A DNA stretch of 64,000 nucleotides, from the NCBI GenBank assembly GCA_965240325.2, contig OZ251224.1, positions 2,170,001 through 2,234,000 on the forward strand, read 5' to 3'. The notes under the pieces were generated by a model. The model saw nothing but the letters and a program-made list of their open reading frames with translations, searched no databases and was not told where the DNA came from. This DNA comes from Rebecca billardiae RCC1528. Taxonomy: Eukaryota > Haptophyta. This document shows, in pieces, positions 1-9,889 of this stretch. How positions within the stretch are numbered: the first letter of the stretch is position 1; the number at the start of each line of letters is the position of its first letter. A program made the translations under genes and the position numbers.

Positions 1-2
1 CG

Positions 3-290
3 TTTTTGAACGAGCCGGTCGTGGAGCCCACGACGGTGATCTACGAGGATAACCAGGGCACGATCGATTTGACGAACAACCCGGTGCACCACAAGCGCAC
101 CAAGCACATTGACGTGAAGTACCATTTCACGCGGCGCGCGCAAGCCGACGGCGCCGTGCTGATCCAGAAGGTGCCGACCGACGACAACCGGTCCGACATC
201 ATGACCAAGGCTACCGCGACGAGTACTTTTCTCAAGCACGTCGTGGCGATACTGCATGCTGTTCCACCACCTCCGCCGCCTTCGGCATGA
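3..290 (+). mobile_element. Copia retrotransposon pol, C-terminal RNase H end (partial)
   Basis: The reading frame is already open at the left edge, so this is the end of a longer polyprotein. It reads EDNQGTIDL, then HHKRTKHIDVKYHF, then VPTDDNRSDIMTKA. That is the end of the RNase H domain of Ty1/Copia elements, where the RTKHID block and the DxxTK block near the C terminus are family hallmarks. The stop is directly followed by a polypurine tract and a probable 3' LTR, the expected gene order. The tail after the TKA block is a short proline run. Integrase and reverse transcriptase lie outside the window, so I cannot tell whether the element is intact. The usual role of the domain is to degrade the RNA strand during reverse transcription. 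Confidence 0.9.
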
Positions 291-294
291 TGTC

Positions 295-303
295 GAGGGG
301 GGG
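295..303 (+). other. Polypurine tract
   Basis: Nine purines (GAGGGGGGG) lie four bases after the pol stop and abut the TGTT start of the probable LTR. This is the usual plus-strand primer position in LTR retrotransposons. Confidence 0.7.
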
Positions 304-730
304 TGTTGTATTAATCCCGAATTTCCTCCGTGCACGATTTCTTTTCCTTTCCAGGCGCTTGGATCCAACCGCCAGGAGAGGTCGAGTCCCAGGTACTACT
401 CGCTGTCGTACCTGCCCTCCCTGAACCGGCACGAGCGCGCTCGGCCCCTAATCCTATTGCTTTCGCCGCTGTCCGCAGGCGAACGCAAGCCGCCGGGTAC
501 GTATGTCCGTTTTCCCCCGGCGCTATTGGTCTAACGACCTATCACTGGACCTGGTGCCGTTTGCTTTTTGCACCCGTGTGGGACGACTCCCGCACCGCCC
601 GCTCGTCCGCACGGACGACGCTGCTGACGACGTCCGCAGGGACACTGTGATAAGCCCCTGCGTGACCGGGCCTTATCGTCCCCTGACGAGAAGGTTACAT
701 CCGCACACCTACTAGACGCTGATAGTAACA
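304..730 (+). mobile_element. Probable 3' LTR of the Copia element
   Basis: The segment begins TGTTGTATTAA right after the polypurine tract and ends in AGTAACA, giving TG...CA termini with a short imperfect inverted repeat (TGTT/AACA). A length of about 427 bp is normal for a Copia LTR. The right boundary is inferred from the terminal CA only, because the 5' LTR that would prove it is outside the window. No gene is seen inside. Confidence 0.6.
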
Positions 731-896
731 CCTAGTACGACGCGGAGGATAATCAGATTCGTCACTGGAGACAACGAAACATCCGAAACCACACACACAC
801 AAATATACAATTTAATGTCAAAATATATAGAACACGAACTTAAAAACCAAAATAAAATTCACCATTTACGCATGCCAACGGCATCATGATCATTTT

Positions 897-2134
897 TATT
901 GGCTCCGGCTTCGGTTGACCCCTGCCAGTCCGGTCATAGAAACCGGGCGTACCGAAAATGAAAACGACCTTCGCGAGGTCGCACGGAGGCGGTCGAAGGC
1001 TTGCTGGACTCGGGTTGGCGAGCTGAGCGCGAATCCGCACCGTTTGCCGCGATCGCTTGTTTTTACACGGCGCCAGAGCCCGATTTTCACCATTTCTACT
1101 GGGAGTCCGGGTACTTTGGGCCTTTTGCCCACTATGGTGGTGCGGGCGCGGGTCGCGTGGGTGTGCGCATCGTGTTCGACACCGACGTCTCGTACGAACA
1201 GCTGGGAGGTAATCTTGGCGACCGCGATGCCGAGCACCTCTTTGCGGTCGCGCGTGACCTGGAGATCGTGCACACGGTGTCTGGCACGACCTCGTCAGTG
1301 CACTCCACGGTCGGTGCAAGCCTCTCTGCACGTTGCGCCGTCTCCGGACCTCTGCAATCAGATCAAGGTGAACATGTCGAGGACGCACAACACGATGGAG
1401 CGGATGCTTTTCCATCTCGTCGTCGATAAGCTCAGGCCTCTCTGTCTGGACGAGTACTTTGTGATCCTTACGCGCTCGACACTGCAAGTCGCGACGAGGG
1501 CGACTCAGAGCCCGAGACAAGCAGCAAGCGGCAGAAGGAGGCGGACGGGCAGTGGTGGACGATGGGGGGGCGAGTCTGATTTCAAGCGATACGCGCGCAT
1601 GGATCTTGACCGGCGCTCGCGCGAGCTGGGCACCGGCGAGATCGAGAGCGACACGATCGTCCGCGGCGTTGTCGTGCTCACGCCCGTGCAACCGATCACG
1701 CCCGACTTTCAGCGGCGCCCCAGCACGCGGCACGAGGCGGAGGCACGCGGCAGCGGCGGCGGAGCGGCCGCGTCCGGCGGTGTACCAGCTGAGAGAAGAG
1801 CGCGGCACAAGAGTGCGGGGCCGGGTGAGCTGCCGTGAGGCGTGACATACATGGTCATGGCGTGCGTGATGCATGAAATGGAATACAAGTTCCGTCAGAA
1901 ATACCCGCGCCAATATGCATTTACCCATTTTCGGATTTCGGTCAGATTTCTGTATGTGTTACTTATGAAAATTGAGCCTGAAACATATTGGGAGGTGGGT
2001 GTATGCTCAATGTCGCTTTGAAGTCATCAATCGGGGGTCGGGAGGGACCCGGCTATATGGTCCGCTCGAGTGACTTCGACTCGGTTCTCAGAATGCCCGC
2101 CACTGGCAGGGGTCAACCGAATCCGGAGCCTATT
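897..2134. mobile_element. TIR element with 4-bp target site duplication
   Basis: Positions 901-929 and 2102-2130 are inverted repeats of 29 bp with one mismatch (starting GGCTCCGG, ending CCGGAGCC). Each is flanked outside by TATT (897-900 and 2131-2134), a 4-bp direct repeat expected from transposase insertion. The 1.2-kb interior is open in several frames on both strands (for example 915-1838 plus), but I recognise no transposase or DDE motif. It may be a non-autonomous or decayed element. The superfamily is not assigned; a 4-bp duplication is unlike hAT (8), Mutator (9) or Harbinger (3). Confidence 0.7.
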
Positions 2135-2639
2135 ACTAACTAAATTTTATTTTGATAGTAACATTGGTATTACTAACTAGTCGTAATAACGTTGTTACTG
2201 CTATAGTTAGTATGACATTGGTAGCTACTTCTCGGTAGTAACACTGTCACTAAGCTACTAAGCTAGATCTAGAATGTGTACAACATTCAAGTTTGCTATA
2301 ATACTATGATACTTCAATCCCGGTCAGTCATCTCAGACATTGATAGATAGATATCCGACTCGAGTCGTCTCGGCGTCTGTCATTCTCTTGAAAGTTATTC
2401 TGGCGTCCGCCGGAACAGTCATCAGCAGCATACAGTCTAGCTGCTCTTCAAGGCTCTCTCGTCTCTAGCTAAGCTGCTACTAGAATCATTGTCATCATCA
2501 TCATCAATGATCATCATCATCATCATCATCATCGTCGTCTGAATAGTAAAGCTTGTTACAAAGTACGACTACTGAATATACTAACTTTAGCGTGTATCTA
2601 CTATCTAGTATCTGTGCAGTCCTGTCTAACTACCCGTTC
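2135..2639. other. AT-richer intergenic DNA with a (TCA)n microsatellite
   Basis: This stretch is clearly less GC-rich than its surroundings and has no plausible gene. A trinucleotide run of TCA/ATC occupies about 2491-2537. Confidence 0.6.
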
Positions 2640-3115
2640 GACCGCCTATGCCCTATCCGGACGGGGCATCGAGCTCGAGCCAGGCCCGCATCCAGACCTG
2701 CGTGTAAAGTTGTAAAGTGTAAAGTAGGTCCGGGAGCCCAGCCGGACATGTCCGGCCAGTCCGACCGGACGCGTGCGGCCGGGCCGTGCCAGCTGCCACC
2801 GGGCCCGGCACTCACCGGCGCCTCCGCCCGGCGCCGGCCGGTCGCCGGGGCGCCGCGGCCGAGAGGCAGTGCAAAGTTGTAAAGTGTAAAGTACATCCGG
2901 GAGCCAGGCCGGACCTATCCGGACAGCCGTCCGGCCACGCACGCGTGCGGGCTGTGCCGACGCGCCGCGCCGGCCGGCTGCCGGGCGCACGAGGGCGTGT
3001 ATGACAGTGTGAAAAAGTAAATCCGGGCGCCTCCGGACGGGGCATCGCGCGCCCCGCGCAAGCTGCTTGGCCCAGCAACCCCCCGTAAAAGTTGTAAAGT
3101 GTAAAGTAAGTCCGG
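2640..3115 (-). repeat. Inverted, diverged copies of the 200-bp array unit
   Basis: The segment at 2703-2775 is the reverse complement of the unit that makes up 5255-9058, including its 16-bp palindrome GCCGGACATGTCCGGC. More diverged copies of the TGTAAAG block recur near 2875, 3005 and 3087. About four copies of the block are visible, so this is a short decayed arm facing the long array across a 2.1-kb spacer. Confidence 0.85.
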
Positions 3116-5254
3116 GGCTTTCGCGGGTCCAATCCGGGATCCCGCAGCCCGAGCGGCGGCGCGATGTTCGCCGCCATGGTCGATGGTGTTCGCAAGCACG
3201 TTCAGAAGCCGCCCGCCCTCGACGACGCGATCTGCACGTGCGCGCGTTGGTCAGAGCACACGCGTGACGTGGGTGAGTCGGGGGACTACCCACTACGAAG
3301 CAAAGTAGAGCGTGAAGCAAGGTAGAGTGTGTTTCCGCGTGCGCGCTCGGGCAGCTCTGCTGTGACCCCTCGGCCACGTCGTGATGTGTGCGTCCGCGCG
3401 CACGGCCACGCCAGCGTGGCCAGTGCGCTTCCTCTTCAACGACAGCAACGAGCTCGCCCTGGCGCACAACGTTGGCAGCAGCGCCGTGACTACACGACTG
3501 CTGGTGGTGCGCGCGTCCGGTTGGCCACACCCTCGTGACTCTGCGGCTGCGCGCAGAAGCAGCGCCACCGGCGTGCTGCTGCCTGCCGGCATGCTGGTGG
3601 CGCCCGCGCCCGCGCCGCCGCCGCCATTTTGTGACCGTCCCACAGTGCGCCCCGCTGCATGCGCCATGTGGCGCGCGTCCGGTTGGCCACAGCCTCGTGA
3701 CTCTGCGGCTCTGCGGCTGCGCGCACAAGCAGCGCCACCGGCGTGCTGCCGCTGCCGGCATGCTGATGGCGCCCGCGCCCGCGCCGCCGCCGCCATTTTG
3801 TGACCTTCCCGCGCCGTGCGCCCCGCTGCATGCGCCGTCTGGGGCGCGTCCGGTTGACCGCAGCCTCGTGACTCTGCGGCTGCGCGCGCAAGCATCGCCA
3901 CTGGCGTGCTGCCGCTGTTCGCATGCTGATGGCGCCCGCGCCCGCGCCGCCGCCGCCGTTTTGTGACCTTCCCGCGCGGTGCGCCCCGCTGCATGCGCCG
4001 TCTGGGGCGCGTCCAGTTAGCCACAGCCTCGTGACTCTGCGTCTCTGCGGCTGCACGCGCATCTACCGCGGCGGGCTGCGCCTGCTGTTCACGGCCAAGG
4101 CGGACGGCGACCCCCGTACATCCCCGCCGCGGTCGTTGCCACCGCCGGCGACGGCGTCGTGCGCTGCGAGTGGCTTGCGCGCCTGCCCGCGTGGCACGCC
4201 CTCCGCACCCGCACTGTGCCCGCGGCTTGGCCCACACGCGTGCACAACGAGGCGGTCGAATGGGCAGCGCGTGCGTAGACGGCACCTGCGCCGTCGGGTC
4301 AGCGCCGCCCGTGCGCCGGGCGTGCGCACCTTCCCGCCTCGCCAGCTGGCGCGCGAACCACCCTCGCCGCGTGGCTAAACGAGCAGCTCGGCTCGCGCGG
4401 CGCGGGCGAGCCGATCAGTGCGCGCCCGGCGGCGCCGGGCGCTGGCCGCCGATTACGCGCGTGTACGCGGGGCGCTCGCCGGGTCTACTCGCGACGTGTT
4501 CAACGGCGAGTCGATGGTGTGACTACAAGCGCAGTGAGCACTGGCGGCGGATTGTCTTCTACTTCGCCAAGCTAGACGGCATCGACCTCTGCTGCGTGGA
4601 CGACGCGTGTGTCCACGCGCACGGCCGCGCAGGCGCAGCTGCCGTGCGCCTTCGTGGCTTCCTTTTGACGGTGCCGACGGGCTCGCCCCCTCACCACGCG
4701 TGGCCTGCGCGGCCGTGCAGCGCGGGCACGGTGGCTCGCGCGGCAAGGCGCCGGTTGCGCGCTCGCAGCAGTTTGCAGCCCTCCGGCGCGCGGCGTTTGC
4801 TGCAGCGCCGTGACCACACGGCTGTGGGCCGCGCCACTAGTGCTGCTGGCCGCCGCGGCCATGCCGCCGCCGCCATGATACGACCTTTTCGCGCTGTGCG
4901 CCCCGCTACACACAGCATGCGTGGACGACCGCGCTGCGCCTCGCGCCAAATGGCGCCCAGCAATACGGATGCGCACTGCACACTGCGTGCAGCGGGTTGA
5001 ACGGCCCTGGCTGTGGCGTGCAACGTGCGCCGTAGAGGCGTGACTCGCCAGCCCGCGGCGGGCGTAGCGCGCGCACGCACGGGCGAGCAGCGCTACTGCG
5101 TGTTGCTCAGCCGCGCCCGCGCCGCGCCATCGGTAGGTGGTGGCGCCCTCGACCGGCATCGAATCGCCCTCCCTCACCTACCTCCCTCGCCCGGGCGGGT
5201 CGATCGCGGGCGCCGGCATCGCGATCCAAATCGCGTCCGGCCGCGTCGTCCCGC
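3116..5254. other. Spacer between inverted repeat arms, no recognised gene
   Basis: This spacer is very GC-rich. Short stretches look like coding sequence (from the ATG at 3163, and on plus around 4500-4620, which includes WRRIVFYFAKLDGIDL), but stops break every frame and I recognise no family. It also contains a ~165-bp tandem repeat (3500-4050) and one diverged extra copy of it at about 4800-4920. It may hold fragments of captured genes. Confidence 0.5.
3500..4050 (+). repeat. Tandem repeat, ~165-bp unit, about 3 copies
   Basis: The block CCTCGTGACTCTGC recurs at about 3531, 3693, 3863 and 4026. Each copy is followed by a (GCGCCC)n/(GCC)n tract and a TTTTGTGACC segment. The period of 162-171 bp is not a fixed multiple of three, so conserved coding is unlikely. 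Confidence 0.8.
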
Positions 5255-8200
5255 CCGGACTTACTTTACACTTTACAACTTTACAGGCCCTCTCTCGCCC
5301 GCGGCCGGCGGCGCGGCGGCCAGCACGCGTCCGGTCGGACTGGCCGGACATGTCCGGCTGGGCTCCCGGACCTACTTTACACTTTACAACTTTACAGGCC
5401 GGGCTGGGTGCTGGCCTGGCTCGTGCTTGATGCCCCGTCCGGACAGGTGCTCCCGGACTTACTTTACACTTTACAACTTTACAGGCCCTCTCGGCCTCGC
5501 GTCCGCGGCCGGCGGCGCGTCGCGGCCAGCACGCGTCCCCGGGTCGGACTGGCCGGACATGTCCGGCTGGGCTCCCGGACCTACTTTGCACTTTACAACT
5601 TTACAGGCCGAGCTGTGTACTGGCCTGGCTCGTGCTCGATGCCCCGTCCGGACAGGCGCTCCCGGACTTACTTTACACTTTACAACTTTACAGGCCCTCT
5701 CGCGCCCGCCGGGCCGGCGGCGCGTCGCGGCCAGCACGCGTCCGGTCGGACTGGCCGGACATGTCCGGCTGGGCTCCCGGACCTACTTTGCACTTTACAA
5801 CTTTACACGCCGGGCTGGGTGCTGGCCTGGCTCGTGCTCGATGCCCCGTCCGGACGTGCGCTCCCGGACTTACTTTACACTTTACAACTTTACAGGCCCT
5901 CTCGCGCCCGCGGCCGGCGGCGCGGCGGCCAGCATGCGTCCGGTCGGACTGGCCGGACGTGTCCGGCTGGGCTCCCGGACCTACTTTACACTTTACAACT
6001 TTACACGCCGGGCTGGGTGCTGGCCTGGCTCGTGCTCGATGCCCCGTCCGGACGTGCGCTCCCGGACTTACTTTACACTTTACAACTTTACAGGCCCTCT
6101 CGCGCCCGCGGCCGGCGGCGCGGCGGCCACGGCATGCGTCCGGTCGGACTGGCCGGACATGTCCGGCTGGGCTCCCGGACCTACTTTGCACTTTACAACT
6201 TTACAGGCCGGGCTGGGTGCTGGCCTGGCTCGTGCTTGATGCCCCGTCCGGACAGGTGCTCCCGGACTTACTTTACACTTTACAACTTTACAGGCCCTCT
6301 CGGCCTCGCGTCCGCGGCCGGCGGCGCGTCGCGGCCAGCACGCGTCCGGTCGGACTGGCCGGACATGTCCGGCTGGGCTCCCGGACCTACTTTGCACTTT
6401 ACAACTTTACAGGCCGAGCTGGGTACTGGCCTGGCTCGTGCTTGATGCCCCGTCCGGACGTGCGCTCCCGGACTTACTTTACACTTTACAACTTTACAGG
6501 CCCTCTCGCGCCCGCGGCCGGCGGCGCGGCGGCCACGGCATGCGTCCGGTCGGACTGGCCGGACATGTCCGGCTGGGCTCCCGGACCTACTTTACACTTT
6601 ACAACTTTACACGCCGGGCTGGGTGCTGGCCTGGCTCGTGCTTGATGCCCCGTCCGGACAGGTGCTCCCGGACTTACATTACACTTTACAACTTTACAGG
6701 CCCTCTCGCGCCCGCCGGGCCGGCGGCGCGTCGCGGCCAGCACGCGTCCGGTCGGACTGGCCGGACATGTCCGGCTGGGCTCCCGGACCTACTTTGCACT
6801 TTACAACTTTATACGCTGGGCTGGGTGCTGGCCTGGCTCGTGCTCGATGCCCCGTCCGGACGTGCGCTCCCGGACTTACTTTACACTTTACAACTTTACA
6901 GGCCCTCTCGCGCCCGCGGCCGCGGCGGCGCGACATCCAGCATGCGTCCGGTCGGACTGGCCGGACATGTCCGGCTGGGCTCCCGGACCTACTTTACACT
7001 TTACAACTTTACACGCCGGGCTGGGTGCTGGCCTGGCTCGTGTTCGATGCCCCGTCCGGACGTGCGCTCCCGGACCTACTTTACACTTTACAACTTTACA
7101 GGCCCTCTCGCGCCCGCGGCCGGCGGCGCGGCGGCCAGCACGCGTCCGGTCGGACTGGCCGGACGTGTCCGGCTGGGCTCCCGGACCTACTTTGCACTTT
7201 ACAACTTTACACGCCGGGCTGGGTGCTGGCCTGGCTCGTGCTCGATGCCCCGTCCGGACGTGCGCTCCCGGACTTACTTTACACTTTACAACTTTACAGG
7301 CCCTCTCGCGCCCGCGGCCGGCGGCGCGGCGGCCACGGCATGCGTCCGGTCGGACTGGCCGGACATGTCCGGCTGGGCTCCCGGACCTACTTTACACTTT
7401 ACAACTTTACAGGCCGGGCTGGGTGCTGGCCTGGCTCGTGCTTGATGCCCCGTCCGGACAGGTGCTCCCGGACTTACTTTACACTTTACAACTTTACAGG
7501 CCCTCTCGGCCTCGCGTCCGCGGCCGGCGGCGCGTCGCGGCCAGCACGCGTCCGGTCGGACTGGCCGGACATGTCCGGCTGGGCTCCCGGACCTACTTTG
7601 CACTTTACAACTTTACAGGCCGGGCTGGGTGCTGGCCTGGCTCGTGCTCGATGCCCCGTCCGGACAGGCGCTCCCGGACTTACTTTACACTTTACAACTT
7701 TACAGGCCCTCTCGCGCCCGCCGGGCCGGCAGCGCGTCGCGGCCAGCACGCGTCCGGTCGGACTGGCCGGACATGTCCGGCTGAGCTCCCGGACCTACTT
7801 TGCACTTTACAACTTTACACGCCGGGCTGGGTGCTGGCCTGGCTCGTGCTCGATGCCCCGTCCGGACGTGCGCTCCCGGACTTACTTTACACTTTACAAC
7901 TTTACAGGCCCTCTCGCGCCCGCGGCCGCGGCGGCGCGACGTCCAGCATGCATCCGGTCGGACTGACCGGACATGTCCGGCTGGGCTCCCGGACCTACTT
8001 TACACTTTACAACTTTACACGCCGGGCTGGGTGCTGGCCTGGCTCGTGTTCGATGCCCCGTCCGGACAGGCGCTCCCGGACCTACTTTACACTTTACAAC
8101 TTTACAGGCCCTCTCGCGCCCGCGGCCGGCGGCGCGGCGGCCAGCACGCGTCCGGTCGGACTGGCCGGACGTGTCCGGCTGGGCTCCCGGACCTACTTTA

Positions 8201-9058
8201 CACTTTACAACTTTACACGCCGGGCTGGGTGCTGGCCTGGCTCGTGCCCGATGCCCCGTCCGGACGTGCGCTCCCGGACTTACTTTACACTTTACAACTT
8301 TACAGGCCCTCTCGCGCCCGCGGCCGGCGGCGCGGCGGCCACGGCATGCGTCCGGTCGGACTGGCCGGACATGTCCGGCTGGGCTCCCGGACCTACTTTA
8401 CACTTTACAACTTTACACGCCGGGCTGGGTGCTGGCCTGGCTCGTGCTCGATGCCCCGTCCGGACGTGCGCTCCCGGACCTACTTTACACTTTACAACTT
8501 TACAGGCCCTCTCGCGCTGACGCGGCCGGCGGCGCGGCGGCCAGCATGCGTCCGGTCGGACTGGCCGGACTTGTCCGGCTGGGCTCCCGGATCTACTTTG
8601 CACTTTACAACTTTACAGGCCAGGCTGGGTACTGGCCTGGCTCGTGCTCGATGCCCCGTCCGGACGTGCGCTCCCGGACCTACTTTACACTTTACAACTT
8701 TACAGGCCCTCTCGCGCCCGCGGCCGGCGGCGCGGCGGCCAGCATGGCATGCGTCCGGTCGGACTGGCCGGACGTGTCCGGCTGGGCTCCCGGACCTACT
8801 TTACACTTTACAACTTTACACGCCGGGCTGGGTGCTGGCCTGGCTCATGGTCGATGCCCCGTCCGGACGTGCGCTCCCGGACTTACTTTACACTTTACAA
8901 CTTTACAGGCCCTCTCGCGCCCGCGGCCGGCGGCGCGGCGGCCAGCATGCGTCCGGTCGGACTGGCCGGACATGTCCGGCTTGGCTCCCGGACCTACTTT
9001 ACACTTTACAACTTTACACTTTACAACTTTACACGCCGAACTGGGTGGTGGCCTGGCT
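5255..9058 (+). repeat. Tandem array of 19 units of ~200 bp with an internal palindrome
   Basis: Each unit has two halves. One half reads TCCGGAC..., then CTTTACACTTTACAACTTTA, then CAGGCCCTCTCG. The other carries the perfect 16-bp palindrome GCCGGACATGTCCGGC, then CTCCCGGACCTAC, then the same CTTTACA triplet block. The first-half block occurs 19 times (5261, 5459, 5668 ... 8886) and the second-half block 19 times (5372 ... 8995), with a period of about 198-209 bp. The last unit has an extra CTTTACA duplication near 9000-9036. Long open frames cross the array on both strands only because it lacks stop triplets. The unit length is not a multiple of three and the repeated peptide shifts frame, so I treat this as a satellite and not as coding. 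Confidence 0.92.
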
Positions 9059-9337
9059 CATGGTCGCGCCGGCCAGATCAGTCGCGCGCGCGCGGCGGCA
9101 CTGCGCGCGCGCGGGGCGCGCGTGCCTTTCCTAGAAACTTCCGCAGAGCCGCGAGAAGGTTACACTTTACATAGTGACAGGGCTGGACCGGGCTTACTAG
9201 TTACACATAGGAGACCACGACGTTACATATAGGAGGCATAGGCTACATTTCTACTATACGGCTTTTCTGGGGGGTGTAACCTTCTCGTGACAGGACCACC
9301 ACCTGACCGGGGAACTGGTAAGGCGGAATAAACATCA

Positions 9338-9393
<56 letters not shown>

Positions 9394-9889
9394 GTAACAA
9401 CAGCATGTAGTCGTTCCATGATTGACTCTTGCAGACAATCCTACCAGTCGGTCGTCATGTGACCGATGTCCATCACTAGTCAGCCTCACTGCCTAGTTTA
9501 GTAGTTACTGAAGCCAATCAGCACTCTCAGCAGGCAGCAGCAGCACGCGCCGGGCCGCCGTCAGCCCGCGTCGCTGAAGGCCAAACAGGGCTGCCTGCGC
9601 TGAGTAACATCGTCTCGGTCCGTGACTCCGCGAGTGAGTCCAAGGTGCTGCTGGCGCATGCTGAGTGAGCATGCAGCCATTCACGGCTGACTGCTCACGT
9701 GTTCACGTTGTTTGAGTTGCTTCCGGTGTGAACCGCCACTGCGCTTGGGCGTGCCTCAAGTGTCAAGCGAGACTTCCGGAACCCTCGCCTTCCGGCACAG
9801 CCTGCAGTGTGAAGAACCTTGAGCAACGGGGGGTGCAGCGGACCAAACCGTGGGCCGTGGCCGCGATTCCTCTCCCGGCCACCGCAGTC
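9059..9889. other. Intergenic region between the array and the ABC transporter
   Basis: This region holds a 14-bp inverted repeat (CGAGAAGGTTACAC at 9152-9165 and its complement at 9274-9287) and a CTAT microsatellite. It also holds the presumed promoter and 5' UTR of the ABC gene. The 13-mer CGAGAAGGTTACA also occurs in the Copia LTR near 687. No gene is seen. Confidence 0.5.
9338..9394 (+). repeat. (CTAT)n microsatellite
   Basis: This is an uninterrupted tetranucleotide run of about 14 copies. Confidence 0.95.

Noticed and set aside
915-1838. 307-codon frame as the transposase of the TIR element
   Set aside because: No DDE spacing, zinc finger or known transposase motif is visible, and frames on the other strand are equally open.
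5255-9058. CRISPR array
   Set aside because: The whole ~200-bp unit is repeated with no unique spacers, no cas genes are present, and the host is eukaryotic.
5013-9232. Long open frames (up to 557 codons) on both strands through the 200-bp array
   Set aside because: They exist because the repeat lacks stop triplets. The unit length is not a multiple of three, so the same peptide recurs in shifting frames, and no frame is preferred.
9728-9889. Upstream extension of the ABC transporter frame
   Set aside because: The frame is open but has only a GTG at its start. The first ATG is at 9890 and the added residues do not resemble ABCB N termini.
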